A DNA stretch of 64,000 nucleotides, from the NCBI GenBank assembly GCA_934668875.1, contig CAKUON010000004.1:62001-126000 (forward strand). The letters are read 5' to 3'. Below are positions 1-7,412 of the stretch, one piece after another. The translations under genes and the position numbers were made by a program. A model generated the notes under the pieces. The model was not told where the DNA came from. It worked only from the letters and a program-made list of their open reading frames with translations, and ran no database searches. Source of the stretch: an uncultured Collinsella sp. (lineage in GTDB: Bacteria > Actinomycetota > Coriobacteriia > Coriobacteriales > Coriobacteriaceae). The number at the start of each line of letters is the position of its first letter. The first letter of the stretch is position 1.

Positions 1-180
1 AAGGTCGCTCTGATCGACTCCAAGGACTACGGTCTGGCCGACGCCGTGCCGGCGAGCGTTGTCACCTACTTCAACCCGCTGCTGCACCTCGCCGTTATGC
101 GCGAGTACGGCAACCAGATCGCCGAGGCCCGTCAGCACCCGCTGACCATGCGTCGCTACATGTGGAAGCTTTCCTACTAA
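1..180 (+). CDS. SIS-domain sugar-phosphate protein, C-terminal fragment
   Basis: The reading frame is open from the window edge to TAA at 178-180, so only the last 59 residues are visible. The ending HPLTMRRYMWKLSY closely matches the end of the SIS protein at 18222-19256 (HPLTTRRYYHQMNY), and the preceding stretch (PASVVTYFNPLLHLAVMREY) fits the last helices of FrlB/GlmS-like SIS isomerases or deglycases, which act on phosphorylated sugars or amino-sugar conjugates in the cytosol. The catalytic part lies outside the window, so substrate and start cannot be judged. A structured repeat begins seven bases after the stop codon. Family assignment is by similarity to the paralogue in this same window. 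Confidence 0.75.
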   Translation, partial: KVALIDSKDYGLADAVPASVVTYFNPLLHLAVMREYGNQIAEARQHPLTMRRYMWKLSY

Positions 181-186
181 TAGGTT

Positions 187-338
187 CCGCCGTTCTACCG
201 AACGGCGGAGAGGCCGACGCTGCGCGAGCCTCTGTCGGACAATCTGCCGTTCAATTTCAAGGGCGCGACCGAAAGGTCAGCGCCCTTTCATTTCACGGCA
301 CCTTGTCACGACAGAGACTCGCTCGCTGACTTTGCCAA
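187..338 (+). repeat. Structured intergenic element A, copy 1 (candidate ncRNA/UTR element)
   Basis: It starts with a hairpin (CCGCCGTT 187-194 with AACGGCGG 201-208) just after the SIS stop. A long-range helix follows: 224-237 pairs with 309-322, 14 positions with one C-A mismatch. It encloses CAATCTGCC (240-248), a GNRA-capped stem at 261-285 with one bulged A (position 279), and GGCACCTTG (297-305). The same layout and sequence blocks recur at 3097-3250 with different but still paired stem sequences. No T-tract follows, so it is not a plain terminator. Strand is assigned from the flanking genes. Confidence 0.7.
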
Positions 339-419
339 TAACGGGGCGTTGAGCTATATCGATGGCGTTGTGCGCTATTTGTCCCGGAGGAAAACTGTCA
401 ATTGTTTTAGGAGGTCGCC

Positions 420-1049
420 GTGATCAAGGCAGTGCTGTTTGATATGGATGGCGTGCTGGTCGATACCGAGTGGTTCTACAACCGTCGTCGCGTGGCGTTT
501 ATGGAAGAGAAGGGCTTTCACTTTGACGAGATCCCCGATCTTTCGGGGTCTAACGAGCCGGCCATTTGGCAGGCGCTGGTGCCCGACGATGTCGAGCTGC
601 GCGAGCGCCTGCGCGTGGAGTACAAGCAGGTCTACAGCCCGGTTCATCCCGTACCGTATGCCGAGTTGCTCAACGAGCAGACGGAGCCGGTGATGCGCGA
701 GCTACACGAGCGCGGCGTGAAATGCGCAATTGCGAGCTCGTCCTATCGTGAGCTGATTGATGAGCTGGTGGAGATTGCCGGGATCGGCGACGTGCTGGAT
801 TACACCATCAGCGGCCACGAGTGCAGCGCGTTCAAGCCCGATCCCGAGATCTACCTGCGCGCCATGGAGGCGCTGGGCGTGGAGCCGGCCGAGTGCCTGG
901 TCATCGAGGACTCGCCGATGGGTATCGAGGCGGGCAAGCGCTCCGGCGCCCGAGTCCTGGCGCTGCGTCCGCACGAGGGCGTCAACCTGGATCAGTCCGC
1001 CGCTGACGTCGTCATCGACAACCTGACCGACATCCTACCTGCCATTTAG
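420..1049 (+). CDS. HAD-superfamily phosphatase/phosphomutase (beta-PGM-like)
   Basis: A 209-residue HAD subfamily IA protein. Motif I is FDMDGVLVD with the nucleophile Asp8 and acid/base Asp10; motif III lysine lies in KPDPEIY; motif IV is IEDSPMGIEAG. A helical cap (about residues 15-85) is inserted after motif I, as in beta-phosphoglucomutase and sugar-phosphate phosphatases. It probably hydrolyses or isomerises a small sugar phosphate in the cytosol; the substrate is not readable. The GTG start is supported by a strong AGGAGGT about six bases upstream. Its stop codon lies inside repeat element C (1037-1086), so the last codons are repeat-derived. The preceding SIS gene suggests a sugar-phosphate role. 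Family sure, substrate unknown. Confidence 0.88.
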   Translation: MIKAVLFDMDGVLVDTEWFYNRRRVAFMEEKGFHFDEIPDLSGSNEPAIWQALVPDDVELRERLRVEYKQVYSPVHPVPYAELLNEQTEPVMRELHERGVKCAIASSSYRELIDELVEIAGIGDVLDYTISGHECSAFKPDPEIYLRAMEALGVEPAECLVIEDSPMGIEAGKRSGARVLALRPHEGVNLDQSAADVVIDNLTDILPAI

Positions 1050-1086
1050 GGACAGGTTTATTTTGGCAGGTTTTATCTGGGCAAAC
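1037..1086. repeat. Palindromic repeat C, copy 1
   Basis: ACCTGCCA (1037-1044) and TGGCAGGT (1064-1071) form an inverted repeat around a GGGACAGG loop, followed by TTTATCTGGGCAAAC. The 38 bases 1049-1086 recur exactly at 12538-12575. The copy overlaps the last codons and stop of the HAD gene. Confidence 0.8.
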
Positions 1087-1094
1087 GCCGAATT

Positions 1095-1130
1095 CGCCGT
1101 GAAGGGATCGCTCTCTTCACGGCGTTTTTC
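1095..1130 (+). terminator. Rho-independent terminator after HAD gene
   Basis: CGCCGTGAAG pairs with CTTCACGGCG across a short loop and is followed by TTTTTCTTTT. It would end transcription of the HAD gene. Confidence 0.85.
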
Positions 1131-1255
1131 TTTTAAGCGGCCTCACGGTCCTTCTGATGGTTGTCGAGAGAGGGTGAATTGAGGCGCCCTCTGTCGCTCC
1201 ATGCTACAATCGCCGACATGCCCTACAACTACATCTGCCTTCGAAGGGAGCCTAC

Positions 1256-2263
1256 GTGGCGAACGCCATCGACCAGCTCACGGACCGCGTGCTCGTGCTC
1301 GGCCGCCTCACCATCGTCCGCCGCGCCATCACCGCCGTGGCGGTCACAATTTCCGCCGTTCTCCAGACATTCCTGATCCAGGCGTTCATTCAGCCTGCCG
1401 ACCTGCTTCCGAGCGGCCTCACCGGCGTCGCGGTCCTGCTCGATCGCGTCACCTCGCTGGGCGGCGTTCACATCGACATCTCGCTCGGCATGCTCGCGCT
1501 CAACATCCCCGTGGCGCTCCTGTGCTGGAGCGGCATTAGCAAGCGCTTCGTCATCTTCTCGATGATGCAGGTCATGCTCTCGTCGCTGTTCCTCAACGTC
1601 TTTCACTTCGCTCCGTTTTTGGGCGACAAGATTATGCTCATCATTTTTGGCGGCGTGGTCTCGGGTCTGGGCGCTGCCATCGCGCTTAAGTCCGGCGCAT
1701 CCACCGGCGGCACCGACTTTATCGCGCTGTGGGTCTCCAACCACACGGGCAAGACCATCTGGGGCGTCATCTTTGGTTTCAACTGCTTTATCCTGGCGAT
1801 CTTTGGTTTTATGTTTGGCTGGGACAATGCGGCGTACTCCATCGTGTTCCAGTTTATTTCGACCAAGACCATTGACAGCTTCTATCGTCGCTACGACCGC
1901 GTGACGCTGCAGATCACGACGCGCAAGGCAGACGAGGTCATGACCGCTTATGTTGACCATTTTCAGCATGGTATTAGCTGCGCCGAGGTCATCGGCGGAT
2001 ATAGCCGCGAGAAAATGTACCTGCTGCACGCCGTTGTTTCGACCTACGAGAGCCAGGACATTATCAAGCTGGTGTGTGACATTGATCCCGGCGCTGTGAT
2101 CAATGTGTTCCACACGCTCAACTTTGTGGGCGGCTGGTGGGGCTGTCATGTCGACGAGCCCATGCCCACGGCCGTACCCGATCCCGACAAGCCCGCGCGC
2201 ATGGCGAGCAGGCAGGCGCGCCTCATCGAGCAGGACAGTCTGCAGCAGGACGACGGCAGGTAA
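1256..2263 (+). CDS. YitT-family membrane protein (DUF161/DUF2179)
   Basis: A 335-residue integral membrane protein. The first 200 residues hold about five or six hydrophobic helices, including the glycine-rich segment SGLTGVAVLLDRVTSLGG and IFGGVVSGLGAAIALKSGAS. The final 100 residues form a soluble DUF2179 domain (ISCAEVIGGYSREKMYLLHA, then a regulatory-type beta-alpha-beta fold), which is the YitT signature order. The function of this family is not established. The GTG start has AGGGA upstream and encodes a soluble stretch before the first helix. It is monocistronic between the HAD terminator and an AT-rich regulator promoter. Family call is firm; transport or signalling roles would be guesses. 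Confidence 0.88.
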   Translation: MANAIDQLTDRVLVLGRLTIVRRAITAVAVTISAVLQTFLIQAFIQPADLLPSGLTGVAVLLDRVTSLGGVHIDISLGMLALNIPVALLCWSGISKRFVIFSMMQVMLSSLFLNVFHFAPFLGDKIMLIIFGGVVSGLGAAIALKSGASTGGTDFIALWVSNHTGKTIWGVIFGFNCFILAIFGFMFGWDNAAYSIVFQFISTKTIDSFYRRYDRVTLQITTRKADEVMTAYVDHFQHGISCAEVIGGYSREKMYLLHAVVSTYESQDIIKLVCDIDPGAVINVFHTLNFVGGWWGCHVDEPMPTAVPDPDKPARMASRQARLIEQDSLQQDDGR

Positions 2264-2312
2264 GGATTTGCTGTATATGGTGTATCGTTTTATCAAACTG
2301 AAGTATCATATA

Positions 2313-2336
2313 ACTAGACGTTATATACGTATTAGT
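2313..2336. promoter_or_regulatory. Candidate GntR operator
   Basis: An imperfect palindrome in an AT-rich stretch: ACTA...ACGT-TATAT-ACGT...TAGT, 32 bases before the ATG of the GntR/UTRA gene. Its position and symmetry suit autoregulation by that protein; this is inference. Confidence 0.4.
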
Positions 2337-2367
2337 AATTTCGATATTTTGATAAGAGTGATCAGAT

Positions 2368-3087
2368 ATGCCCGCACCCAAAAATGCACCGCTTTACCAG
2401 CAGATTTACGACGAAATCAAGGATGCAATCGAGAAAGGTGTTTATGCACCTAAGGAGCGCATCCCGTCCGAACTTGAGCTTGCCGAACAGTACGAGGTGA
2501 GCCGCATTACGGTGCGCCGCGCCGTTGAGGAACTGTGCTCCGATGGCTACCTGGTTAAGCAGCAGGGCCGCGGCACCTTTGTTTCTACGCCGCACATCAA
2601 TCGCCAGTTCCACGCCTCGACGCTGCAGACGTTTACTGCGCTGTGTGCCGACAATGGCATGAAGGCGGGTGCACACGTGGTCGATCGCCAGATTGTGCCG
2701 GCACGTCAAAACGAGATGGAGTTCTTTGGCCTGCAGAAGGACGCGCTGCTGCTGCACATCAAGCGCGTGCGTACGGCCGACGGCGAGCCCATCTTTGAGG
2801 AGAACATCTTTGTGCCGTTTGACGCCTACCGTGAGCTGTTGACGGCCGATCTTGAGGACAAGTCGATTTTTGCCGAGGTCGAGCGTGTTGGCGGAACGCC
2901 GATTGTCTCGGTTGGCTACCGCACGGTCGAGGCCGTTCGTGCCAATACCGAGCAGGCGGCCGAGCTGGGCATCGCTCCGCACGATCCGCTGCTCAACCTG
3001 CGTGCCGGCTTTACCGGCCCCAACGGCGAGCCGGTCCTGATGGGTAAGCAGTACTACGTGGGATCGCGCTACGTTATGGTGATGTAG
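2368..3087 (+). CDS. GntR/HutC-family transcriptional regulator
   Basis: A 239-residue repressor-type protein. The N-terminal winged helix-turn-helix spans about residues 5-75 (PLYQQIYDEIKDAI, then IPSELELAEQYEVSRITVRR and GRGTFV), and a UTRA effector-binding domain fills about 95-235. UTRA domains usually bind phosphorylated sugars or amino sugars and release the repressor from DNA. No sugar gene follows directly: downstream are element A copy 2, repeat B copy 1 and recQ. It may act on its own promoter (palindrome at 2313-2336) or on distant loci such as the adjacent SIS and HAD genes. It is paralogous to the regulators at 5451 and 16223. Effector unknown. Confidence 0.92.
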   Translation: MPAPKNAPLYQQIYDEIKDAIEKGVYAPKERIPSELELAEQYEVSRITVRRAVEELCSDGYLVKQQGRGTFVSTPHINRQFHASTLQTFTALCADNGMKAGAHVVDRQIVPARQNEMEFFGLQKDALLLHIKRVRTADGEPIFEENIFVPFDAYRELLTADLEDKSIFAEVERVGGTPIVSVGYRTVEAVRANTEQAAELGIAPHDPLLNLRAGFTGPNGEPVLMGKQYYVGSRYVMVM

Positions 3088-3096
3088 TTCTAGTTA

Positions 3097-3250
3097 CGCG
3101 GTTTTCCAAACCGCGCAACGGCTCGACGCTACAAGCCCGCCAGAGCGGCAATCTGCCTTTCAACTTCGGCGGCATGATCAGAAGATCAATGCCGCCTTGT
3201 TTCAAGGCACCTTGCTCGCTCTGGCGGGCTTTCGCTGACATTGCCAAAAC
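3097..3250 (+). repeat. Structured intergenic element A, copy 2 (candidate ncRNA/UTR element)
   Basis: Same architecture as 187-338. First hairpin CGCGGTTT/AAACCGCG (3097-3115); long helix 3133-3146 with 3218-3231 (14 bp, perfect); CAATCTGCC at 3149-3157; inner stem 3168-3196 with an AGAA loop and a single bulged A at the equivalent place (3188); GGCACCTTG at 3206-3214; then CGCTGACATTGCCAA. Stem bases differ from copy 1 but pairing is kept, while unpaired blocks are conserved. It begins ten bases after the GntR stop. Confidence 0.72.
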
Positions 3251-3266
3251 ATCGACTACCCATAGA

Positions 3267-3363
3267 ATGAGCGTGGATAATCTCCCGTTTTTGGCTCGGT
3301 TATGACCTCAAAGTGGGAGATTATCCACGCTCATTCGGAAAGCGTCCAAAAATCCACGCTCGT
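3267..3363. repeat. Palindromic repeat B, copy 1 (inverted relative to copies 2 and 3)
   Basis: The core is a long inverted repeat: GAGCGTGGATAATCTCCC (from 3269) and its complement ending about 3332, with a 30-base centre containing CTCAAAGT. After it comes TCCAAAAATCCACGCTCGT, the reverse complement of the module that precedes the core in copies 2 and 3 (10368-10487, 11768-11886). Confidence 0.85.
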
Positions 3364-3471
3364 TCCCCTTGGATCCCTTTCGGACCGCAATGCCCGTGGC
3401 CGGTAGCCATGCGGCACCGGTCCGCGTGGCGGCGTATAATCGGCGGCAGATGATTCTGACGTTAGGAAACC

Positions 3472-5448
3472 ATGACCGATAGCATGCAGCAGATGGCGCT
3501 CGACACGCTCGGCGCCTATTTTGGCTACACCTCGTTTCGCCCGGGCCAGGACCGCATGGTCGATGCGATCCTTGCCGGCCGCGATGCGCTCGGCGTTATG
3601 CCCACGGGCGCCGGCAAGTCTATTTGCTACCAGGTGCCTGCGCTCATGCTGCCCGGCATCACCTTTGTGGTGAGCCCGCTGCTGTCGCTTATGGAGGACC
3701 AGACCCGCGCGCTGCTCGCGGCGGGTGCGCGCCCCAGCTATCTCAACTCTAGTCTTACCCCGGCCCAGCAAAATACCGTGCTCAAGCGGGCGCGCGAGGG
3801 CCGCTACCAGCTTATGTACGTGGCTCCCGAGCGCCTGCTCGAGCCGCGCTTTCTCGCTTTCGCACAGGAGGCCGCGGCCGAAGGCGGCATCGGCGTGCCG
3901 CTCGTGGCCATTGACGAGGCCCACTGCGTGAGCCAGTGGGGCCAGGATTTCCGCCCCGCCTACCTGCAGATTTGCGAGTTTATCGACTCACTACCGCAGC
4001 GCCCGATCGTGGCGGCCTTTACCGCCACGGCGACCGAGCGCGTGCGTGCGGACATTCAGCAGATGCTCGGCCTGCAAAATCCCGCAACCGTGGTGACGGG
4101 TTTCGACCGCAAGAACCTCTACTTTGGCTGCGAGGAGATGGGTGACAAGGCCAAGACCGCGTGGGTGCGCGACTACGTGATCGCGCATTCGAGCGAGAGC
4201 GGCATCGTGTATTGCTCGACCCGTAAAACGGTCGATGCACTGGCCGGCGAGCTTGCCGAGGCACTGGGTCCCAGCGGCATCCAGGTGGGCCGCTACCATG
4301 CCGGCATGGGCAACGACGCTCGCCGCCAGAGCCAGCGTGCCTTTATCGACGACGACATTCAGGTGATGGTCGCCACCAACGCCTTTGGCATGGGTATCGA
4401 CAAGCCCAACGTGCGCTACGTGATCCACAACAACGTGCCCGAGAGCATCGAGGCCTACTACCAGGAGGCGGGCCGTGCCGGCCGCGATGGCGATCCGGCC
4501 AGCTGTCACCTGCTGTGGAACGGCAACGATTTTCGCATGCGCCGCTTTTTGATCGACCGCGGCGATGCGGCCGACGAGGCGCTCGACGACGAGCAGCGCG
4601 CGTGGGCGCTCCAGAACCGCTACCGTCTGCTCAGCCAGATGGAGGGCTACTGCAACACCACCGGCTGCCTGCGCGAATACATGCTGCGCTACTTTGGCGA
4701 CGAGGCCGCGGCCGAGCATGCGGCTGCGGGCGCGGGCGCCGCCGCGGACGAGGCCGAGGGCTGCGGCAACTGCAGCAACTGCCTCACGCAATTCGAGGTC
4801 GAGGACGTGACCGACATGGCCCGCACTACCGTGCGCTACGTGGCCACGCGCCCCATGCGCTTTGGCAAGTCGCTCATCGCCGACGTGCTCCACGGCGGCA
4901 ACACCGAGCGCATCCGCCAGATGCATCTGGATGAGGACCGCGGCTATGGCGAGCTGTCGAGCGAATCGGTCGGGCGCATCAAGGACATCATCGGGCAGCT
5001 GTGCGGCCGTGGCTATCTGGCCACCTCGCAGGGCCAATATCCGGTGGTCGGCCTGGGTCCGCGTGCCGGCGAGGTCGAGGACGAGGCCTTTGCCTTTACC
5101 ATTAAGCGCCGCGCGTCCAAGCGCAAGGCTTCGGCACGCGCCCGCCGTGCGGTGGACCTGCTGCGCGAGGAGGCCGAGTTGGACCAGCGCCCGCGCGTGG
5201 GCGACGATGCTGAGCTGTTCGAGCGTCTGCGGGCACTCCGCAAGGAAATCTCGACCGAGCTCGAGATGGCGCCGTACATGGTCTTTTCCGACAAGGCTCT
5301 GCGCGGCCTGTGCCGCCTGCGCCCGCAGACGCGTGACGAGCTGATTCAGGTCAACGGCATCGGCGAGAAAAAGGCCGACGCCTTTGGCGAGCAGTTTATG
5401 GCAGCGATTGAAGAGTTTGAGTCCGAACACGCACGGGATGGAGCATAA
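3472..5448 (+). CDS. recQ: ATP-dependent DNA helicase RecQ
   Basis: A 658-residue 3'-5' DNA helicase for recombination and replication-fork repair. Walker A is PTGAGKS (about 44-50), Walker B/motif II DEAH at 148-151 followed by CVSQWGQDFRPAY, and motif VI includes QEAGRAGRDG. The RecQ-C-terminal zinc region is recognisable from CNTTGCLREYMLRYFGD and GCGNCSNC, with an Ala/Glu-rich insertion between them. A C-terminal HRDC domain covers about 575-650 (RPQTRDELIQVNGIGEKKAD). Length suits bacterial RecQ. AGGAAA precedes the ATG. A GntR regulator begins two bases after the stop, so the two are likely cotranscribed. The upstream 230 bases contain two palindromic repeats. Confidence 0.96.
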   Translation: MTDSMQQMALDTLGAYFGYTSFRPGQDRMVDAILAGRDALGVMPTGAGKSICYQVPALMLPGITFVVSPLLSLMEDQTRALLAAGARPSYLNSSLTPAQQNTVLKRAREGRYQLMYVAPERLLEPRFLAFAQEAAAEGGIGVPLVAIDEAHCVSQWGQDFRPAYLQICEFIDSLPQRPIVAAFTATATERVRADIQQMLGLQNPATVVTGFDRKNLYFGCEEMGDKAKTAWVRDYVIAHSSESGIVYCSTRKTVDALAGELAEALGPSGIQVGRYHAGMGNDARRQSQRAFIDDDIQVMVATNAFGMGIDKPNVRYVIHNNVPESIEAYYQEAGRAGRDGDPASCHLLWNGNDFRMRRFLIDRGDAADEALDDEQRAWALQNRYRLLSQMEGYCNTTGCLREYMLRYFGDEAAAEHAAAGAGAAADEAEGCGNCSNCLTQFEVEDVTDMARTTVRYVATRPMRFGKSLIADVLHGGNTERIRQMHLDEDRGYGELSSESVGRIKDIIGQLCGRGYLATSQGQYPVVGLGPRAGEVEDEAFAFTIKRRASKRKASARARRAVDLLREEAELDQRPRVGDDAELFERLRALRKEISTELEMAPYMVFSDKALRGLCRLRPQTRDELIQVNGIGEKKADAFGEQFMAAIEEFESEHARDGA

Positions 5449-5450
5449 CG

Positions 5451-6215
5451 ATGGCAACCGATAACAAAACCGAGCGTTCCGAGCGCACTGACGTGCCCGC
5501 CGTGCCGCTGTACCAGCAGGTCATGGATGACCTGAAGGGCGAGATCGCGCGCGGCGTATATCCGACTGGCTCGCGCATTCCTTCCGAGATGGAGCTCGCG
5601 AAGTCCTACGGCGTGGGGCGCATCACCGTGCGCCGCGCCATCGAGGAGCTGTCGCGCGCGGGGTATCTCAACCGCCAGCAGGGGAGGGGCACCTTTGTAT
5701 GCGCTCCCAAGCTCAAGCGCAAGATTGTCCAAAAAGGCGATGTCCAGAGCTTTACCGAGGGCTGTGCTGCCAACGATATGGTGGCGGGCGCGCGTCTGGT
5801 GTCGCGCACGGTGGTCGCGGCGACGCGCGAAGACGCGGCGTTTTTTGGCGTGGAACCCGGCTGCGAGCTTATCGTGGTCGAGCGCGTGCGTACGGCCGAC
5901 GGCATCCCCGTCATGCTCGAGAACAACGCCTTTGTGCTGACAGACCATCCCTACCTGCAGACACTGGCCGACGAGGACCTCACCGACAACTCGATCTTTG
6001 CGGTCGTTGCCGAGCACTCGGGTCGTTCGCCGCTCAAGTCCGACCCCTGCACCGTGGAGATTGCGCTTGCCGACGCTCAGGCAGCCCCGCTGCTGGAGGT
6101 ACCGGTTGGTGAGCCGCTCTTCTATATGGAGGCGTACTTTACCGATGCGGACGAGCGGCCCCTACTGCTCGGTCGTCAAAAGATCGTTGGCTCGCGCTAC
6201 GTGTTTGACATCTAA
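5451..6215 (+). CDS. GntR/HutC-family transcriptional regulator
   Basis: A 254-residue paralogue of the regulator at 2368. After a charged 15-residue N-terminus comes the winged helix (PLYQQVMDDLKGEIARGVY, IPSEMELAKSYGVGRITVRR, GRGTFV; about 17-85) and then UTRA (about 105-250). It starts two bases after recQ but is followed by a 144-base gap with two copies of ATAGRACAACATAGAAC (6225-6241, 6287-6303) before a SIS-domain gene. This suggests it represses that gene and senses its sugar-phosphate substrate. The role of recQ in the same transcript appears incidental. The ligand is not deducible. Confidence 0.92.
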   Translation: MATDNKTERSERTDVPAVPLYQQVMDDLKGEIARGVYPTGSRIPSEMELAKSYGVGRITVRRAIEELSRAGYLNRQQGRGTFVCAPKLKRKIVQKGDVQSFTEGCAANDMVAGARLVSRTVVAATREDAAFFGVEPGCELIVVERVRTADGIPVMLENNAFVLTDHPYLQTLADEDLTDNSIFAVVAEHSGRSPLKSDPCTVEIALADAQAAPLLEVPVGEPLFYMEAYFTDADERPLLLGRQKIVGSRYVFDI

Positions 6216-6224
6216 CGTCCACAG

Positions 6225-6303
6225 ATAGAACAACATAGAACAAGTTTGGCGAAATGACTTCACCCACGACAGCTTGCGTGCTATAAATAGGACAACATAG
6301 AAC
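6225..6303. promoter_or_regulatory. Paired direct-repeat operator candidate
   Basis: ATAGAACAACATAGAAC at 6225-6241 and ATAGGACAACATAGAAC at 6287-6303 differ at one base and lie 62 bases apart, between the GntR gene and the SIS gene. The second copy is next to a TATAAA-like box. Probable binding sites for the GntR protein encoded at 5451. Confidence 0.55.
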
Positions 6304-6359
6304 GATCGCAGGTACGAGCAGCCGTCGCCAAAAGCCACCACACAAGGAGGAGCATCAGC

Positions 6360-7328
6360 ATGAACGCACATGATCTGATTCAGGAAATAATCGAGCGCAA
6401 GGGCAAGGTCGAGAATGTCTTTTGGATCGCCTGCGGCGGTTCGATGATCGACCTGATGCCGGCCAACGAGCTGCTCAAGCGCGAGGCAACCACGTTTACC
6501 TCGACGGTCTACACGGCGCGCGAGTTTTGCCTGATGGCTCCCAAGAGTCTTGGCGAGAAGTCGCTCGTCATCGCCTGCAGCCACAGCGGCAACACGCAGG
6601 AGGTCGTCGACGGCTGCGAGATGGCGCTGGCAGCCGGCGCCGAGGTCGTGGCCATGACCGACTGCGAAGGCTCCAAGATCGATAACGGAAAGTGGACTAC
6701 CTGGGTCTATCCGTGGGGCGAGGACGTGCCGCAGGCCGAGGTGCCGCAGGGCATCGGCGCTCTGATCGCTGCCGAACTGCTCGACCAGCAGGAGGGTTAC
6801 GAGGCACTCGCCGACATGTACGCCGGCCTTAAGCAGATGGATGCCCTGCTGCCCGCTGCCCGCGAGAAGGTCAACGCCGAGCTGGGCGATCGCTTTGCCG
6901 AGCTCTGCCAGCAGCACAAGTTCTTCTATATCCTGGGATCCGGCCCCAACTTTAGCCAGACCTACGCTATGGCCATCTGCTCGCTCATGGAGATGCAGTG
7001 GCAGCACTGCTGCTACATCCACTCCGGCGAGTACTTTCACGGCCCCTTCGAGGCCACCGAGCCCGGCGTGTTCTACTTTGTGCAGCTCGGATCGGGCGAG
7101 TGCCGCCCCATGGAGGAGCGCGCGCTGGCGTTCCTCAACACGCATACCGATACGGTAATGGTGCTCGATGCACTCGAGTACGGCGTGGGCGAGGTGCCCG
7201 CCAGCGTGCGTTCGTACCTGGAGCCGATCTTCTTCTACAACATGAGCTGCGAGCTGCGCGCCGCCCGCGGCAAGGTGTTCGACCACAGCCCCGAGATTCG
7301 TCGCTACATGGGCATCGAGCAGTACTAG
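6360..7328 (+). CDS. SIS-domain protein (FrlB/AgaS-like sugar-phosphate enzyme)
   Basis: A 322-residue cytosolic protein with two SIS folds. The first holds the phosphosugar-binding loops IACGGSMID and ACSHSGNTQEVVD (about 22-85); the second has LGSGPNFSQTYAMAICSLMEMQW and SGEYFHGPFE (about 195-240), where the Glu-His pair matches the catalytic region of FrlB-type deglycases and GlmS isomerase domains. Such enzymes cleave or isomerise amino-sugar phosphates or Amadori products. The ATG has GGAGGAG upstream. A GntR/UTRA regulator precedes it and a cyclase-family hydrolase follows after a terminator. No PTS genes adjoin, so the substrate must enter elsewhere. It is distant from the SIS protein at 18222. 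Confidence 0.83.
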   Translation: MNAHDLIQEIIERKGKVENVFWIACGGSMIDLMPANELLKREATTFTSTVYTAREFCLMAPKSLGEKSLVIACSHSGNTQEVVDGCEMALAAGAEVVAMTDCEGSKIDNGKWTTWVYPWGEDVPQAEVPQGIGALIAAELLDQQEGYEALADMYAGLKQMDALLPAAREKVNAELGDRFAELCQQHKFFYILGSGPNFSQTYAMAICSLMEMQWQHCCYIHSGEYFHGPFEATEPGVFYFVQLGSGECRPMEERALAFLNTHTDTVMVLDALEYGVGEVPASVRSYLEPIFFYNMSCELRAARGKVFDHSPEIRRYMGIEQY

Positions 7329-7350
7329 GTACCGGGAATAACCTCTCACG

Positions 7351-7384
7351 ACGGGGCTTCCGCCAAGTGCGGGCCCCGTTTTGC
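7351..7384 (+). terminator. Rho-independent terminator after SIS gene
   Basis: ACGGGGC pairs with GCCCCGT, with an inner CCGC/GCGG stem, followed by TTTTGCTTT. It separates the SIS gene from the cyclase-family gene, which begins 29 bases later. Confidence 0.8.
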
Positions 7385-7412
7385 TTTGCCAAGAAAGAAA
7401 TGGGGATTGAAC

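Noticed and set aside
3991..5457. 488-codon minus-strand frame within recQ
   Set aside because: RecQ motifs are complete on the plus strand; the antisense frame has no recognisable domain.
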